Shown: in pieces, positions 26,358 through 33,958 of the stretch | Layout: each line of letters starts with the position of its first letter | Numbering within the stretch: the first letter of the stretch is position 1 | Assembly (NCBI GenBank): GCA_965219125.1 | Contig: CBDCMO010000002.1 | Location: 1,922,001 to 1,986,000, forward strand | Direction of reading: 5' to 3' | Source of the DNA: JBBSOK01 sp965219125 | GTDB lineage: Bacteria; Bacteroidota; Bacteroidia; Flavobacteriales; Flavobacteriaceae | Length of the DNA: 64,000 bases | Notes under the pieces: model-generated | What the model was told of the DNA's origin: nothing | Databases searched by the model: none | The model's input: the letters and a program-made list of their open reading frames with translations, nothing else | Made by a program: the position numbers and the translations under genes

Positions 26358-27806
26358 TTAATCTCTTTCCCACCAACCTTTGCTGTTGATGTCGTCTCCA
26401 CCAATTCGCTGAGCGGCGTCATTATAGTTCGCGCTATTTGTTGCTTGTTCAGATTCTGGATATAAATAACGCACAGGATATCTGTCATCATTAAAATTAT
26501 CTGGGCCTGGGATTAAGTTTGGAATTCCGGTACGGCGAACGCTAAACCAAGCTTCGTGGCCGTTCGTGTTCAACATTAACCATTTTTGAGTAAGAATTTT
26601 ATCTAAATCTCCCGCTTGATTTCCTGTTAGGGCAATAGGTGGTCTAGTAAAATAATCTGCTGGAAGAGGTGTTTCATAATAGGCAAAACTTGCGGCAATT
26701 CCATTTTGATAATATGTTTCGGCATTGCCAGAAATATAACCGCGGGATACGGCTTCCGCCAATGTAAATTGTACTTCGGCATATTGCATAAATTGACCGT
26801 CAATTCCGTCCGGGACATCTCTAAAAATTGTTCCAAAAAGTGAAATATCATTTAAGTTAATTCCGGCAGCAGCAATTGTTTCACGGCTCTGTCCATTCAA
26901 CAATCCATTGTACATTGGATTTCCATTACTAACACTGAATTGTGAAGGTTTGTAAAGTACTGCGATACGTGGGTCATCCCAAAGATCTAAAATATCTTCA
27001 ACGGTTTTAGTCATTCTATGTTCTTGATAAAGACCTTGTGCTGAAAGAAATAATGGAAATTGATTTGGAGCTGCAGCCAAATAAGGTACAATTGCGTTTT
27101 GGCTATTTGACTCCATCAACATTCCAGAATTTGCAAGTGCTTGCATTTCAGAAAAATCTGTTAGCCTTTTGCTTATTCTCATTAAATAACGAAGTCTTAA
27201 TGAATTTGCGAAACGAGTCCATTTTGTTAAATCGTTTTTAAACATAATATCACCTTGAATGGTTGCATTCGTATTTTGCAAAGTTGCAGCAGAACGAGCT
27301 AATACTGCTAAAATACCAGTTTGTGGATCTGTATATATGCTTTCCTGTGTATCATATTTTGGCGTAAACTGCCCGGCTTCAGCTTGTAAGGCTTCGGTAT
27401 ACGGTACATCTGCCCACATATCGGTAAGTTGGGAGAATAAGTAACTCTTCATAATATCGGCTACCGCATCATATGCCTCATTGTATCCGGTTAAACCCTT
27501 CATTGTTTCAAGATCATTCAATAAATGAAAAATGTTATCCCAATAACCACTATTGGTTCCCATTTCATATCTATCAATACGTTCAAACTCAACACTTGCT
27601 GCAAATTGTGCTAAATAGTTTGAAAGTCTGAAACCTTGTAAAAAGGTATTTTGGTTTGCCTCCGTTGTTAGCACATTTGTTAGCAAAAATTGGGGCGCTA
27701 CTTGGTTTGGCACATTAGGATTTGTGTTTAAATCTTCAAAATCCTTTGTGCAACCTGCGCTGCATAATCCCAGCGCAATCAATAAATAAATACTTATATT
27801 TTTCAT
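26358..27806 (-). CDS. SusD/RagB-like outer-membrane lipoprotein
   Basis: A 482-residue surface lipoprotein that acts as the lid of the SusC pore. The lipobox is GLCSAGC (Cys19), followed by the SusD-typical TKDFEDLNTNPNVPNQVAPQ. The helical TPR-like scaffold includes LTQKWLMLNTNGHEAWFSVRRTGIP, a conserved C-terminal stretch of this family. The sequence type (LNTNPN, short form) fits the SusD-like-2 group often used for small nutrients rather than for glycans. It is 10 bases downstream of the SusC-like gene. Confidence 0.92.
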   Translation of the reverse strand: MKNISIYLLIALGLCSAGCTKDFEDLNTNPNVPNQVAPQFLLTNVLTTEANQNTFLQGFRLSNYLAQFAASVEFERIDRYEMGTNSGYWDNIFHLLNDLETMKGLTGYNEAYDAVADIMKSYLFSQLTDMWADVPYTEALQAEAGQFTPKYDTQESIYTDPQTGILAVLARSAATLQNTNATIQGDIMFKNDLTKWTRFANSLRLRYLMRISKRLTDFSEMQALANSGMLMESNSQNAIVPYLAAAPNQFPLFLSAQGLYQEHRMTKTVEDILDLWDDPRIAVLYKPSQFSVSNGNPMYNGLLNGQSRETIAAAGINLNDISLFGTIFRDVPDGIDGQFMQYAEVQFTLAEAVSRGYISGNAETYYQNGIAASFAYYETPLPADYFTRPPIALTGNQAGDLDKILTQKWLMLNTNGHEAWFSVRRTGIPNLIPGPDNFNDDRYPVRYLYPESEQATNSANYNDAAQRIGGDDINSKGWWERD

Positions 27807-27816
27807 AACTCTTTTC

Positions 27817-30800
27817 TTAAAATTGTGTTTTTATACTAAAGCCATAACTACGTGATGATGGATATGAGAAGTTATCAACCCCAAAAACTTGTTTGCGTTC
27901 TTGTACGGAATTCAATTCTGGATCAAAATGTGGGTTTTCTGTGAATAGTAAAAGATTGCTTCCTATAAGCCCTATTTTTATTTCATCAAAGCCAATTTTA
28001 TTCGAAACATTTTTTGAGAAATTATAATAAATGCTCAATTGCCTCAACTTTACATATGTAGCGCTGTACAATGCGCTTTCCTCGTTTCCACGATCGTAAA
28101 AAGTATTGTAGTATGAACTTGCTGGCACGTTTATATCATTTGTTACATAATTAGGATTTTCAGCTGTACCAATATTCTTTACACCTTCCCCTACAATTCC
28201 GGTTTCACGACCATCCAAGGTTTCCAATAAAACACCAGAAGTACTTCCCAAAGCTTTTATTCTAGAAACAATTGTTCCGCCTTGTCTCCAATCAAACAAA
28301 AACGCTAAATCCACATTTTTATATGAAAACTTGTTGTTGAAACCAACAATGTAATCTGGATTATAGTTACCCAATTTTCTAAGTGTACCGTCCTGTACCG
28401 GAAGTCCGTTTGAGTAAAGCGTTTGTCCGTCTATTTTCACAAAACCTGTACCGTACATATCTCCCACTCGTCCGCCTTCGCGCGCAATGTAGAAGACAGA
28501 ATTGGACCCGCCGCCGCCATCAAATATTTTTGCAGCAGCCGTTACAAATTGATCAACTCCTTCTGGAAGTTCGGTTACTATGCTTTCGTATTGTGTAAAA
28601 TTAACTGAAGATTTCCATTGAAAATTTTGGCTCTTCAAAATAACGCCACTTACCAATAATTCAAGTCCTCGTGTTCTAACTTCCCCGCCATTTTCATTCG
28701 AATTGAAATAACCGCTAGCCGTAGAAATAGGTCGAGAAATAATTTGGTCTTTACTGGTATTTTGATAAACGGTTGCGTCAAGTTGGAACCTACCGTTAAA
28801 CATCCAATATTCCAATCCTGCTTCGTACGTTGTTAAACGCTCAGGTTTTAAATTTGCGTTTTTTAGAACTGTTTCAGTTGTTACAATAAAGTTTGAACCG
28901 TAATTTTGGTTGAACAGAAAGTTTTGCTGATTTTGGTATGGATCTGTATCGTTACCAACACTAGCGGCACTTAATCTTAATTTCAAATACGAAATAGGTT
29001 TTGGCAATTCAAACGAATTCGAAATAACATAACTTAAACCACCGGAGTAATATCCGAAGGAATTATTGTCCGCGGGCAATGTACTGCTCCAGTCATTTCT
29101 ATACGAAACATCAACATACAACTGATTTTTAAAAGAAATATTTCCCGTTCCATAAACACTATTTATCCTTTTACGGAAAACATTGCTCACTCCCACCAAA
29201 GGTGTTCTAGAGTTTGCCAATGTGTAAATAGCGGGCAGCGCCAATTGCGTAGCTTCAGTATAATTATAATTTATTTCTTGGTCAAACCTGTTTGCACCTG
29301 CTGAAATATTAAATTTAATATCATCACTTATTTTGTCGTCGTATGAAAGTAAAATATCATTGTTCACTTCGCGATATTTCACATTATCTTCTCGGTACGA
29401 TCCAAATGGATTTCTGTTTGTACTAAAAGCTCTTCTAAAATCTCGCTTATCAGAATAGTAATCTAAACCTCCACGGATTATAAGATTTAAATGTTCACTT
29501 ATTTCATATTCTGCTGAAACATTTCCGAGGACCCTATTTTTGTTGAACCCATTTGTGTTTTCGTAAAGCGTTAAATAAGGGTTCGTAAGCCACAAATAAT
29601 TTAAATCGAAATGTTGCACACCTTCTTGTCCAGGCTGCCAATAATCACGCAACGAATTTATATTCGTATTTCTTGCTGTCCAGTTAAAACCATAAAGTAT
29701 GTTTTCATAACCATAACCTAAGTTAGGACGATTGGTGCTGCGCGTATTTATGTAATTCACAAAAGTGTGCACAGATAACTTTTCATTTAAATTATGATCC
29801 AAACTTATTGCAAGACCATCTCTATCTAAATCTGTATTTGGTAAAATCCCTTCATTACGAAGATTGCTGTATGAAAGCCTCATCTTCGTTTTATCGGTAG
29901 CCGAAGTAATTGCTAAGTTATTCTGAAATGTAACACCTGTTTTAAAGAAATCGCGAACATTATTTTTATGCGAAATCCACGGAGTAGCTTGAATTGGCGT
30001 AAAAGTACCATCTGCATATGTTCTTGAAATTACATCACCCGCTCGTACCGGATTTCCGTTAATATCAACCGAAGGACTATCAAATTGATTAATCAATAAT
30101 CCCGAATCCAACAAAGGACCGTAACTACTTATACCGCCATCGTTAACGCCGGCACCAATTCCATTTTGAAAAGAATATTCTCCATTTGAACCGCCACCAT
30201 ATTTATTTTGATACTCTGGAAGCGTAAGTAATGATTCAAAAGTTACCAAACTGCTGGTTGAAACACCCAATCCTTTTTTATCTTCACCTCTTTTTGTTGT
30301 AATTACAACAACACCATTCGCGGCTCTTGCGCCGTAAAGTGCAGCAGAAGCACCACCTTTAAGAATAGAAATTGAAGCAATATCGTCTGGGCTTAACTCT
30401 GCACCGCCGTTGCCGTAATCAACTTCTTGTAAATAACCGTTGTTTACAAGATCGCTGGTTATTTGCTCATTACTAATAGGCACACCATCTACCACAAAAA
30501 GTGGCTGATTGCTTCCGCTTAACGAATTTTCACCTCTTATTACAATTCGGGATGAAGATCCAACTCCGGAAGATCCGTTTGTAATCTGCACACCTGCCAC
30601 TTGTCCCGCAAGACTGTTCACAATATTATTAAGTGGTACTTCAGTAAGTTCTTCCGAAGTAACAATTGATACGGAAGAAACTAACGATTGTCTATCCTTT
30701 TCAATACCAAGCGCTGTAATTACTACCGCGTCTAATTCTTCCGCTGAATAATTAAGATTTATGATTAAAGGAATATTTCCATTTACAACTGGCAATTCAA

Positions 30801-31032
30801 AAGTTTGAAAACCTATAGATGAAAAAATAAGTGTAAAGTTTTTTGCTTCTGTCCGTAAATTAAAAATACCGGCGTCGTTGGTTGTGGTGTAATTTTGCGT
30901 TCCCGCTTCATTTACAGTTACAAGGGAAACAGGTTGATTGTCAACATCTAATACGGTTGCCGTATATGTATTGGTTTGGCAAAATGCAGAAATAAAAAAC
31001 AACTGCATAGCTGCAAGTAAAAATATCTTCAT
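27817..31032 (-). CDS. SusC/RagA-like TonB-dependent receptor
   Basis: A 1071-residue TonB-dependent outer-membrane importer. The ATG at 31032 starts a signal peptide (MKIFLLAAMQLFFISAFCQ); an upstream TTG/ATG frame at 31071 would add 13 non-signal residues. A carboxypeptidase-regulatory-like domain follows (about residues 22-95), then the plug with VNSLAGQVAGVQI, RIVIRGENSLSG and LFVVDGVPI. A 22-strand barrel follows and ends YPSSRSYGFSIKTQF with the aromatic terminus needed for outer-membrane insertion. It forms the pore for the SusD lipoprotein. A weak hairpin lies just upstream at 31076-31104. Confidence 0.93.
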   Translation of the reverse strand: MKIFLLAAMQLFFISAFCQTNTYTATVLDVDNQPVSLVTVNEAGTQNYTTTNDAGIFNLRTEAKNFTLIFSSIGFQTFELPVVNGNIPLIINLNYSAEELDAVVITALGIEKDRQSLVSSVSIVTSEELTEVPLNNIVNSLAGQVAGVQITNGSSGVGSSSRIVIRGENSLSGSNQPLFVVDGVPISNEQITSDLVNNGYLQEVDYGNGGAELSPDDIASISILKGGASAALYGARAANGVVVITTKRGEDKKGLGVSTSSLVTFESLLTLPEYQNKYGGGSNGEYSFQNGIGAGVNDGGISSYGPLLDSGLLINQFDSPSVDINGNPVRAGDVISRTYADGTFTPIQATPWISHKNNVRDFFKTGVTFQNNLAITSATDKTKMRLSYSNLRNEGILPNTDLDRDGLAISLDHNLNEKLSVHTFVNYINTRSTNRPNLGYGYENILYGFNWTARNTNINSLRDYWQPGQEGVQHFDLNYLWLTNPYLTLYENTNGFNKNRVLGNVSAEYEISEHLNLIIRGGLDYYSDKRDFRRAFSTNRNPFGSYREDNVKYREVNNDILLSYDDKISDDIKFNISAGANRFDQEINYNYTEATQLALPAIYTLANSRTPLVGVSNVFRKRINSVYGTGNISFKNQLYVDVSYRNDWSSTLPADNNSFGYYSGGLSYVISNSFELPKPISYLKLRLSAASVGNDTDPYQNQQNFLFNQNYGSNFIVTTETVLKNANLKPERLTTYEAGLEYWMFNGRFQLDATVYQNTSKDQIISRPISTASGYFNSNENGGEVRTRGLELLVSGVILKSQNFQWKSSVNFTQYESIVTELPEGVDQFVTAAAKIFDGGGGSNSVFYIAREGGRVGDMYGTGFVKIDGQTLYSNGLPVQDGTLRKLGNYNPDYIVGFNNKFSYKNVDLAFLFDWRQGGTIVSRIKALGSTSGVLLETLDGRETGIVGEGVKNIGTAENPNYVTNDINVPASSYYNTFYDRGNEESALYSATYVKLRQLSIYYNFSKNVSNKIGFDEIKIGLIGSNLLLFTENPHFDPELNSVQERKQVFGVDNFSYPSSRSYGFSIKTQF

Positions 31033-31075
31033 ATGATTTTGATTATAAAATTTAAAATAAAACAAGTGCACAAAC

Positions 31076-31104
31076 CATTAAAGCTGTTAAATACGCTTTT
31101 AATG
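31076..31104 (-). other. Weak hairpin upstream of susC
   Basis: CATTAAAGC and GCTTTTAATG pair over nine bases with a one-base bulge and a 10-base loop, between the DUF2064 stop and the susC start. It could be a weak terminator or attenuator. No U-run follows and no consensus promoter was found in this gap. Confidence 0.3.
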
Positions 31105-31133
31105 ATTACATTTTAATTGAAGTGGAAATGGTT

Positions 31134-31847
31134 TTAAGCAACCAAAGCAAAAATTGGTGGCGCTCTTGAAGGCAATGATACGTGTGCCTTTTCTGAAAAA
31201 TTTTTAAGAAGATAAAAATGAAACTGAGATTTTAGTTGAAGTATATTATTTAAAATATAATACGCCAAAAACGAATTTGGATTTTCTTCAGCATAAAATA
31301 ACATGTCCTTGGCAGAATCTATATCTACCAAAAAGTCCAAACAATAAATCGCTGCATTTTTATTTTGAAAATCTGAAACTAGTTTAGCGTAAAGATTGCT
31401 TTTCTGCCAAGGCAGTTTTTCGAAATTTACAGCATCAAAATACGATTGATTTATACCTAAAAGATAAACACCGCCATCTGTTGCTGGGCCAAAAACGGCG
31501 CCTTTACTTTCTATTTGGGTAAGTGCTGTCTTTAAATGTTGAACGGTAAGGCCGGGGCTATCGTTACCAATTGAGATAACATTTTTAAAACCAAGTTTAA
31601 AAATGTCTGAAAATGCATTTGTATAAAGTGAGGCAAAATCTGAACCTTTTTGTTGATTTTCATCAATATGAAAAACCTGAACCCCACAATTAGAGGCCAT
31701 TTTTATTGTATCCTTTATCAGTATTTCGAAAAAGTTGCTTGCTAAAGTTTTTCTGCCATTTCCAAATAAAGGCTTTCTTTCCGCCTCTCTTTCAGCAGAA
31801 AGGGAGAAAATCATTAAGGCGGTATTATTATTTTGGGTTATTCCCAT
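31134..31847 (-). CDS. DUF2064/TIGR04282-type glycosyltransferase
   Basis: A 237-residue protein with a GT-A-like nucleotide-sugar fold. Signature segments are ISIGNDSPGLTVQHL and GAVFGPATDGGVYLLG, with KLPWQKSNLYAKL near the expected acceptor region. Members of TIGR04282 are annotated as arsenosugar-biosynthesis glycosyltransferases because they sit beside the ArsS radical SAM enzyme in other genomes; that link is by association and no ArsS-type gene is seen here. The start is the ATG at 31847; a TTG one codon earlier is in frame. The last 25 residues (after FLLKN, ending SRAPPIFALVA) look added to the family core. It heads the cluster, 101 bases before the susC start. Confidence 0.75.
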   Translation of the reverse strand: MGITQNNNTALMIFSLSAEREAERKPLFGNGRKTLASNFFEILIKDTIKMASNCGVQVFHIDENQQKGSDFASLYTNAFSDIFKLGFKNVISIGNDSPGLTVQHLKTALTQIESKGAVFGPATDGGVYLLGINQSYFDAVNFEKLPWQKSNLYAKLVSDFQNKNAAIYCLDFLVDIDSAKDMLFYAEENPNSFLAYYILNNILQLKSQFHFYLLKNFSEKAHVSLPSRAPPIFALVA

Positions 31848-31965
31848 CAAAACAAAAGGAAATGTTAAAATTGATGGACAATATATGAAATAATTAAATA
31901 TACCATCAACCCTATTATATAAAATTCATTGTTAAACATTATTTTAGAATGCAGTTACACCTCGG

Positions 31966-31994
31966 CAAATTCACTTATTTCGTCATATAAACAA
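31966..31994 (-). promoter_or_regulatory. Possible promoter of the 13-kb cluster
   Basis: On the minus strand, TTG (31992-31994), an 18-base spacer and TGAATTTG (31966-31973; seven of eight matches to TAnnTTTG), about 119 bases before the ATG at 31847. It is the only promoter-like pair found before the cluster, so it is a candidate only. Confidence 0.3.
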
Positions 31995-32068
31995 TGTATT
32001 CAACATTTTGCATCAAGAAATAATAGGTTTCAAAATGGTTAATTATAATATCTTTACTAAAAAGATTT

Positions 32069-32167
32069 ATGGAAATAATAGAATTTATAGGCGGTCCGGG
32101 ATTGTTTTTAATCCTTGCAATCTTAGTTATAATTGTTGCATTATACAGCAGATATAGAAAACGTTGA
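32069..32167 (+). CDS. 32-residue single-pass membrane peptide
   Basis: A small ORF beginning MEIIEFIGGPG with one hydrophobic helix (LFLILAILVIIVALY) and a basic end (SRYRKR), giving an N-out, C-in topology by the positive-inside rule. A near-consensus -7 element TATCTTTA lies at 32049-32056, 13 bases before the ATG. It ends 22 bases before the next ORF, so the two may be one unit. Coding status rests on this context and the membrane-like composition; no family is recognised. Confidence 0.5.
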   Translation: MEIIEFIGGPGLFLILAILVIIVALYSRYRKR

Positions 32168-32189
32168 ATTTTATTAGAAACTTTGAGAA

Positions 32190-32501
32190 ATGAAAACTGT
32201 TCAAGAAATATTTAAGGAAAAACCAGAATTATTGAAGAATTTTGAAGTAAAAGAACTTGCAACTGAATATGAAGATGCTTGCGATGCGTTAATTGATATT
32301 CAGCAAACATCCCAAATGAGCAAGGAAAAATATTTGAAGATTTTAGTTCGCGAAATTCAAGAAAGTATAAATATGGAATTAAACCGAGATGCCGAAGCCG
32401 AACGTTTTAAGGAAACTGAACGTGTAAATTTTAGGGAAGCTACCGTAAATTTAAAAAGCTACATAAGCAACTACCTTCGTGATTTTAGTATTTATCTGTA
32501 A
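32190..32501 (+). CDS. Small helical hypothetical protein
   Basis: A 103-residue, highly charged protein (about one third Glu/Asp/Lys/Arg) predicted to be all alpha-helical, with no signal peptide or membrane segment. It begins MKTVQEIFKEKPELLKNFEVKEL. No motif or family is recognised. It lies in the gap between the cluster and queD and is read in the queD direction, with 76 bases to queD. Confidence 0.6.
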   Translation: MKTVQEIFKEKPELLKNFEVKELATEYEDACDALIDIQQTSQMSKEKYLKILVREIQESINMELNRDAEAERFKETERVNFREATVNLKSYISNYLRDFSIYL

Positions 32502-32577
32502 GACTATATAATTTTGATTATCTCCTTTTCTTACTTCAACTTATAAAACCTTTATCTTTACCATCTACAATTTTTAT

Positions 32578-33048
32578 ATGAGTAAAATAAGAATTACCAA
32601 GCAATTTTCTTTTGAAACCGGCCATGCGCTTTATGGTTACGATGGTAAATGTCGCAACGTTCACGGGCATAGTTATAAACTTTCGGTAACTGTTATTGGT
32701 TCGCCTATTTCAGAAAGTGACAATGTGAAGTTTGGGATGGTAATAGATTTTACAGATTTAAAGAATATTGTAAAAGAAGAAATTGTTGATGTTTTTGACC
32801 ACGCAACCGTCTTCAACAAAAACACGCCACACGTTGAATTAGCGCACGAACTTTCAACACGCGGACACAGTGTTTTGTTGGTAAATTACCAACCCACAAG
32901 CGAAATGATGGTTATAGATTTTGCTGAAAAAATTAAACAACGGCTGCCAAAAAGTATTAGTTTATATTCGTTAAGGCTTCAAGAAACTGCATCAAGTTAT
33001 GCTGAGTGGTTTGCTGCCGATAATTCTTCAGAAAATGAGTTGGTTTAA
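32578..33048 (+). CDS. queD: 6-carboxytetrahydropterin synthase (QueD/PTPS family)
   Basis: A 156-residue enzyme turning dihydroneopterin triphosphate into 6-carboxytetrahydropterin, an early step to 7-deazaguanine bases (queuosine). The three zinc ligands are His16, His29 and His31 (ETGHALYG, NVHGHSYK) with catalytic Cys25; the downstream VFDHATVFN and PTSEMMV segments carry the other catalytic residues. It may instead belong to the PTPS side of the family, but the Cys position fits QueD. A near-consensus -7 element (TATCTTTA) lies at 32553-32560. The lpxH gene follows in the same orientation. Confidence 0.85.
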   Translation: MSKIRITKQFSFETGHALYGYDGKCRNVHGHSYKLSVTVIGSPISESDNVKFGMVIDFTDLKNIVKEEIVDVFDHATVFNKNTPHVELAHELSTRGHSVLLVNYQPTSEMMVIDFAEKIKQRLPKSISLYSLRLQETASSYAEWFAADNSSENELV

Positions 33049-33091
33049 GCCATATAAGAATAATTTATATTTAATAATATTCATTTATTTT

Positions 33092-33121
33092 TACTGCAAA
33101 CTGCCACTGCAAACTGAAAAC
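33092..33121. repeat. Short intergenic repeat (ACTGCAAACTG type), copy 1
   Basis: ACTGCAAACTG and CACTGCAAACTGAAAACT lie side by side in the queD-lpxH gap. The block ACTGC(A)AACTGAAAACT recurs at 33922-33948 and 54366-54390. Confidence 0.55.
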
Positions 33122-33133
33122 TATATTTAGATA

Positions 33134-33898
33134 ATGCAAATTCCCAACGGAAAAAAGATATATTTCTCTAGCGACAATCACTTGGGCGCGCCTAATTCGG
33201 CCGAAAGTAAACCGCGTGAAAAAAAGTTTTTAAAGTGGTTGGATTTTGTAAAAGAAGATGCCGCAGCCATTTTTTTACTTGGCGATCTTTTCGATTTTTG
33301 GTTTGAATATAAAACAGTTGTACCAAAAGGATTCGTTCGTGTTTTAGGTAAAATTGCCGAATTACAAGACAGCGGAATCCAAATTCATTTCTTTACCGGC
33401 AATCACGATTTATGGATGCGTGGCTATTTTGAAGAAGAGCTAAATATTCCCGTTTACAAAGAACCAAAAGCATTTACCTTCAATAACAAAGAATTTTTTA
33501 TTGGTCACGGCGATGGCAAAGGTCCGGGCGATAAAGGTTATAAACGAATGAAAAAGGTTTTTCAAAGTCCGTTTTTTAATTTTATGTTCAAGTGGTTGCA
33601 TCCCGATATTGGTGTGCGATTGGCGCAGCATTTATCTGTAAAAAACAAGCTTATTTCGGGCGATGATGACAAACATTTTTTAGGCGAAGAAAATGAATGG
33701 CTCGCATTATATTCAAAACGAAAGCTTGAAACTAAACATTACGACTATTTTATTTTTGGCCACAGACATTTACCAATGAATTTTAAAGTTGGCGAAAATT
33801 CTACTTATTTTAACCTTGGCGATTGGATTACTCATTACACCTACGGCGTTTTTGATGGTAAAAATTTTGAGTTAAAGGAATTTGAGGTTGAAAACTAA
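33134..33898 (+). CDS. lpxH: UDP-2,3-diacylglucosamine diphosphatase
   Basis: Cleaves UDP-2,3-diacylglucosamine to lipid X and UMP in lipid A synthesis. It is a 254-residue calcineurin-like phosphoesterase with all metal motifs in order: SSDNHLG, LGDLFDFW, FFTGNHDLWM, FIGHGDGKG and FGHRHLPM. The length and the GDLFDFWFEY segment are typical of the Bacteroidota LpxH branch. It probably acts at the inner membrane surface. Follows queD after 85 bases, which include a repeat. Confidence 0.88.
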   Translation: MQIPNGKKIYFSSDNHLGAPNSAESKPREKKFLKWLDFVKEDAAAIFLLGDLFDFWFEYKTVVPKGFVRVLGKIAELQDSGIQIHFFTGNHDLWMRGYFEEELNIPVYKEPKAFTFNNKEFFIGHGDGKGPGDKGYKRMKKVFQSPFFNFMFKWLHPDIGVRLAQHLSVKNKLISGDDDKHFLGEENEWLALYSKRKLETKHYDYFIFGHRHLPMNFKVGENSTYFNLGDWITHYTYGVFDGKNFELKEFEVEN

Positions 33899-33921
33899 TT
33901 ACTTAAATTCAGCAAGCTCCA

Positions 33922-33948
33922 CCACTGCCGACTGCAACTGAAAACTGT
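33922..33948. repeat. Short intergenic repeat, copy 2
   Basis: CCACTGCCGACTGCAACTG followed by AAAACTGT, in the lpxH-recJ convergent gap. Shares the ACTGCAACTGAAAACTGT block with the copy at 54366-54390. Confidence 0.55.
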
Positions 33949-33958
33949 CTACTTTTTT

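Noticed and set aside
31033..31133. Possible thiamine or cobalamin riboswitch before susC
   Set aside because: The gap is only 101 bases and lacks the conserved TPP or B12 box sequences; only a short weak hairpin is present.
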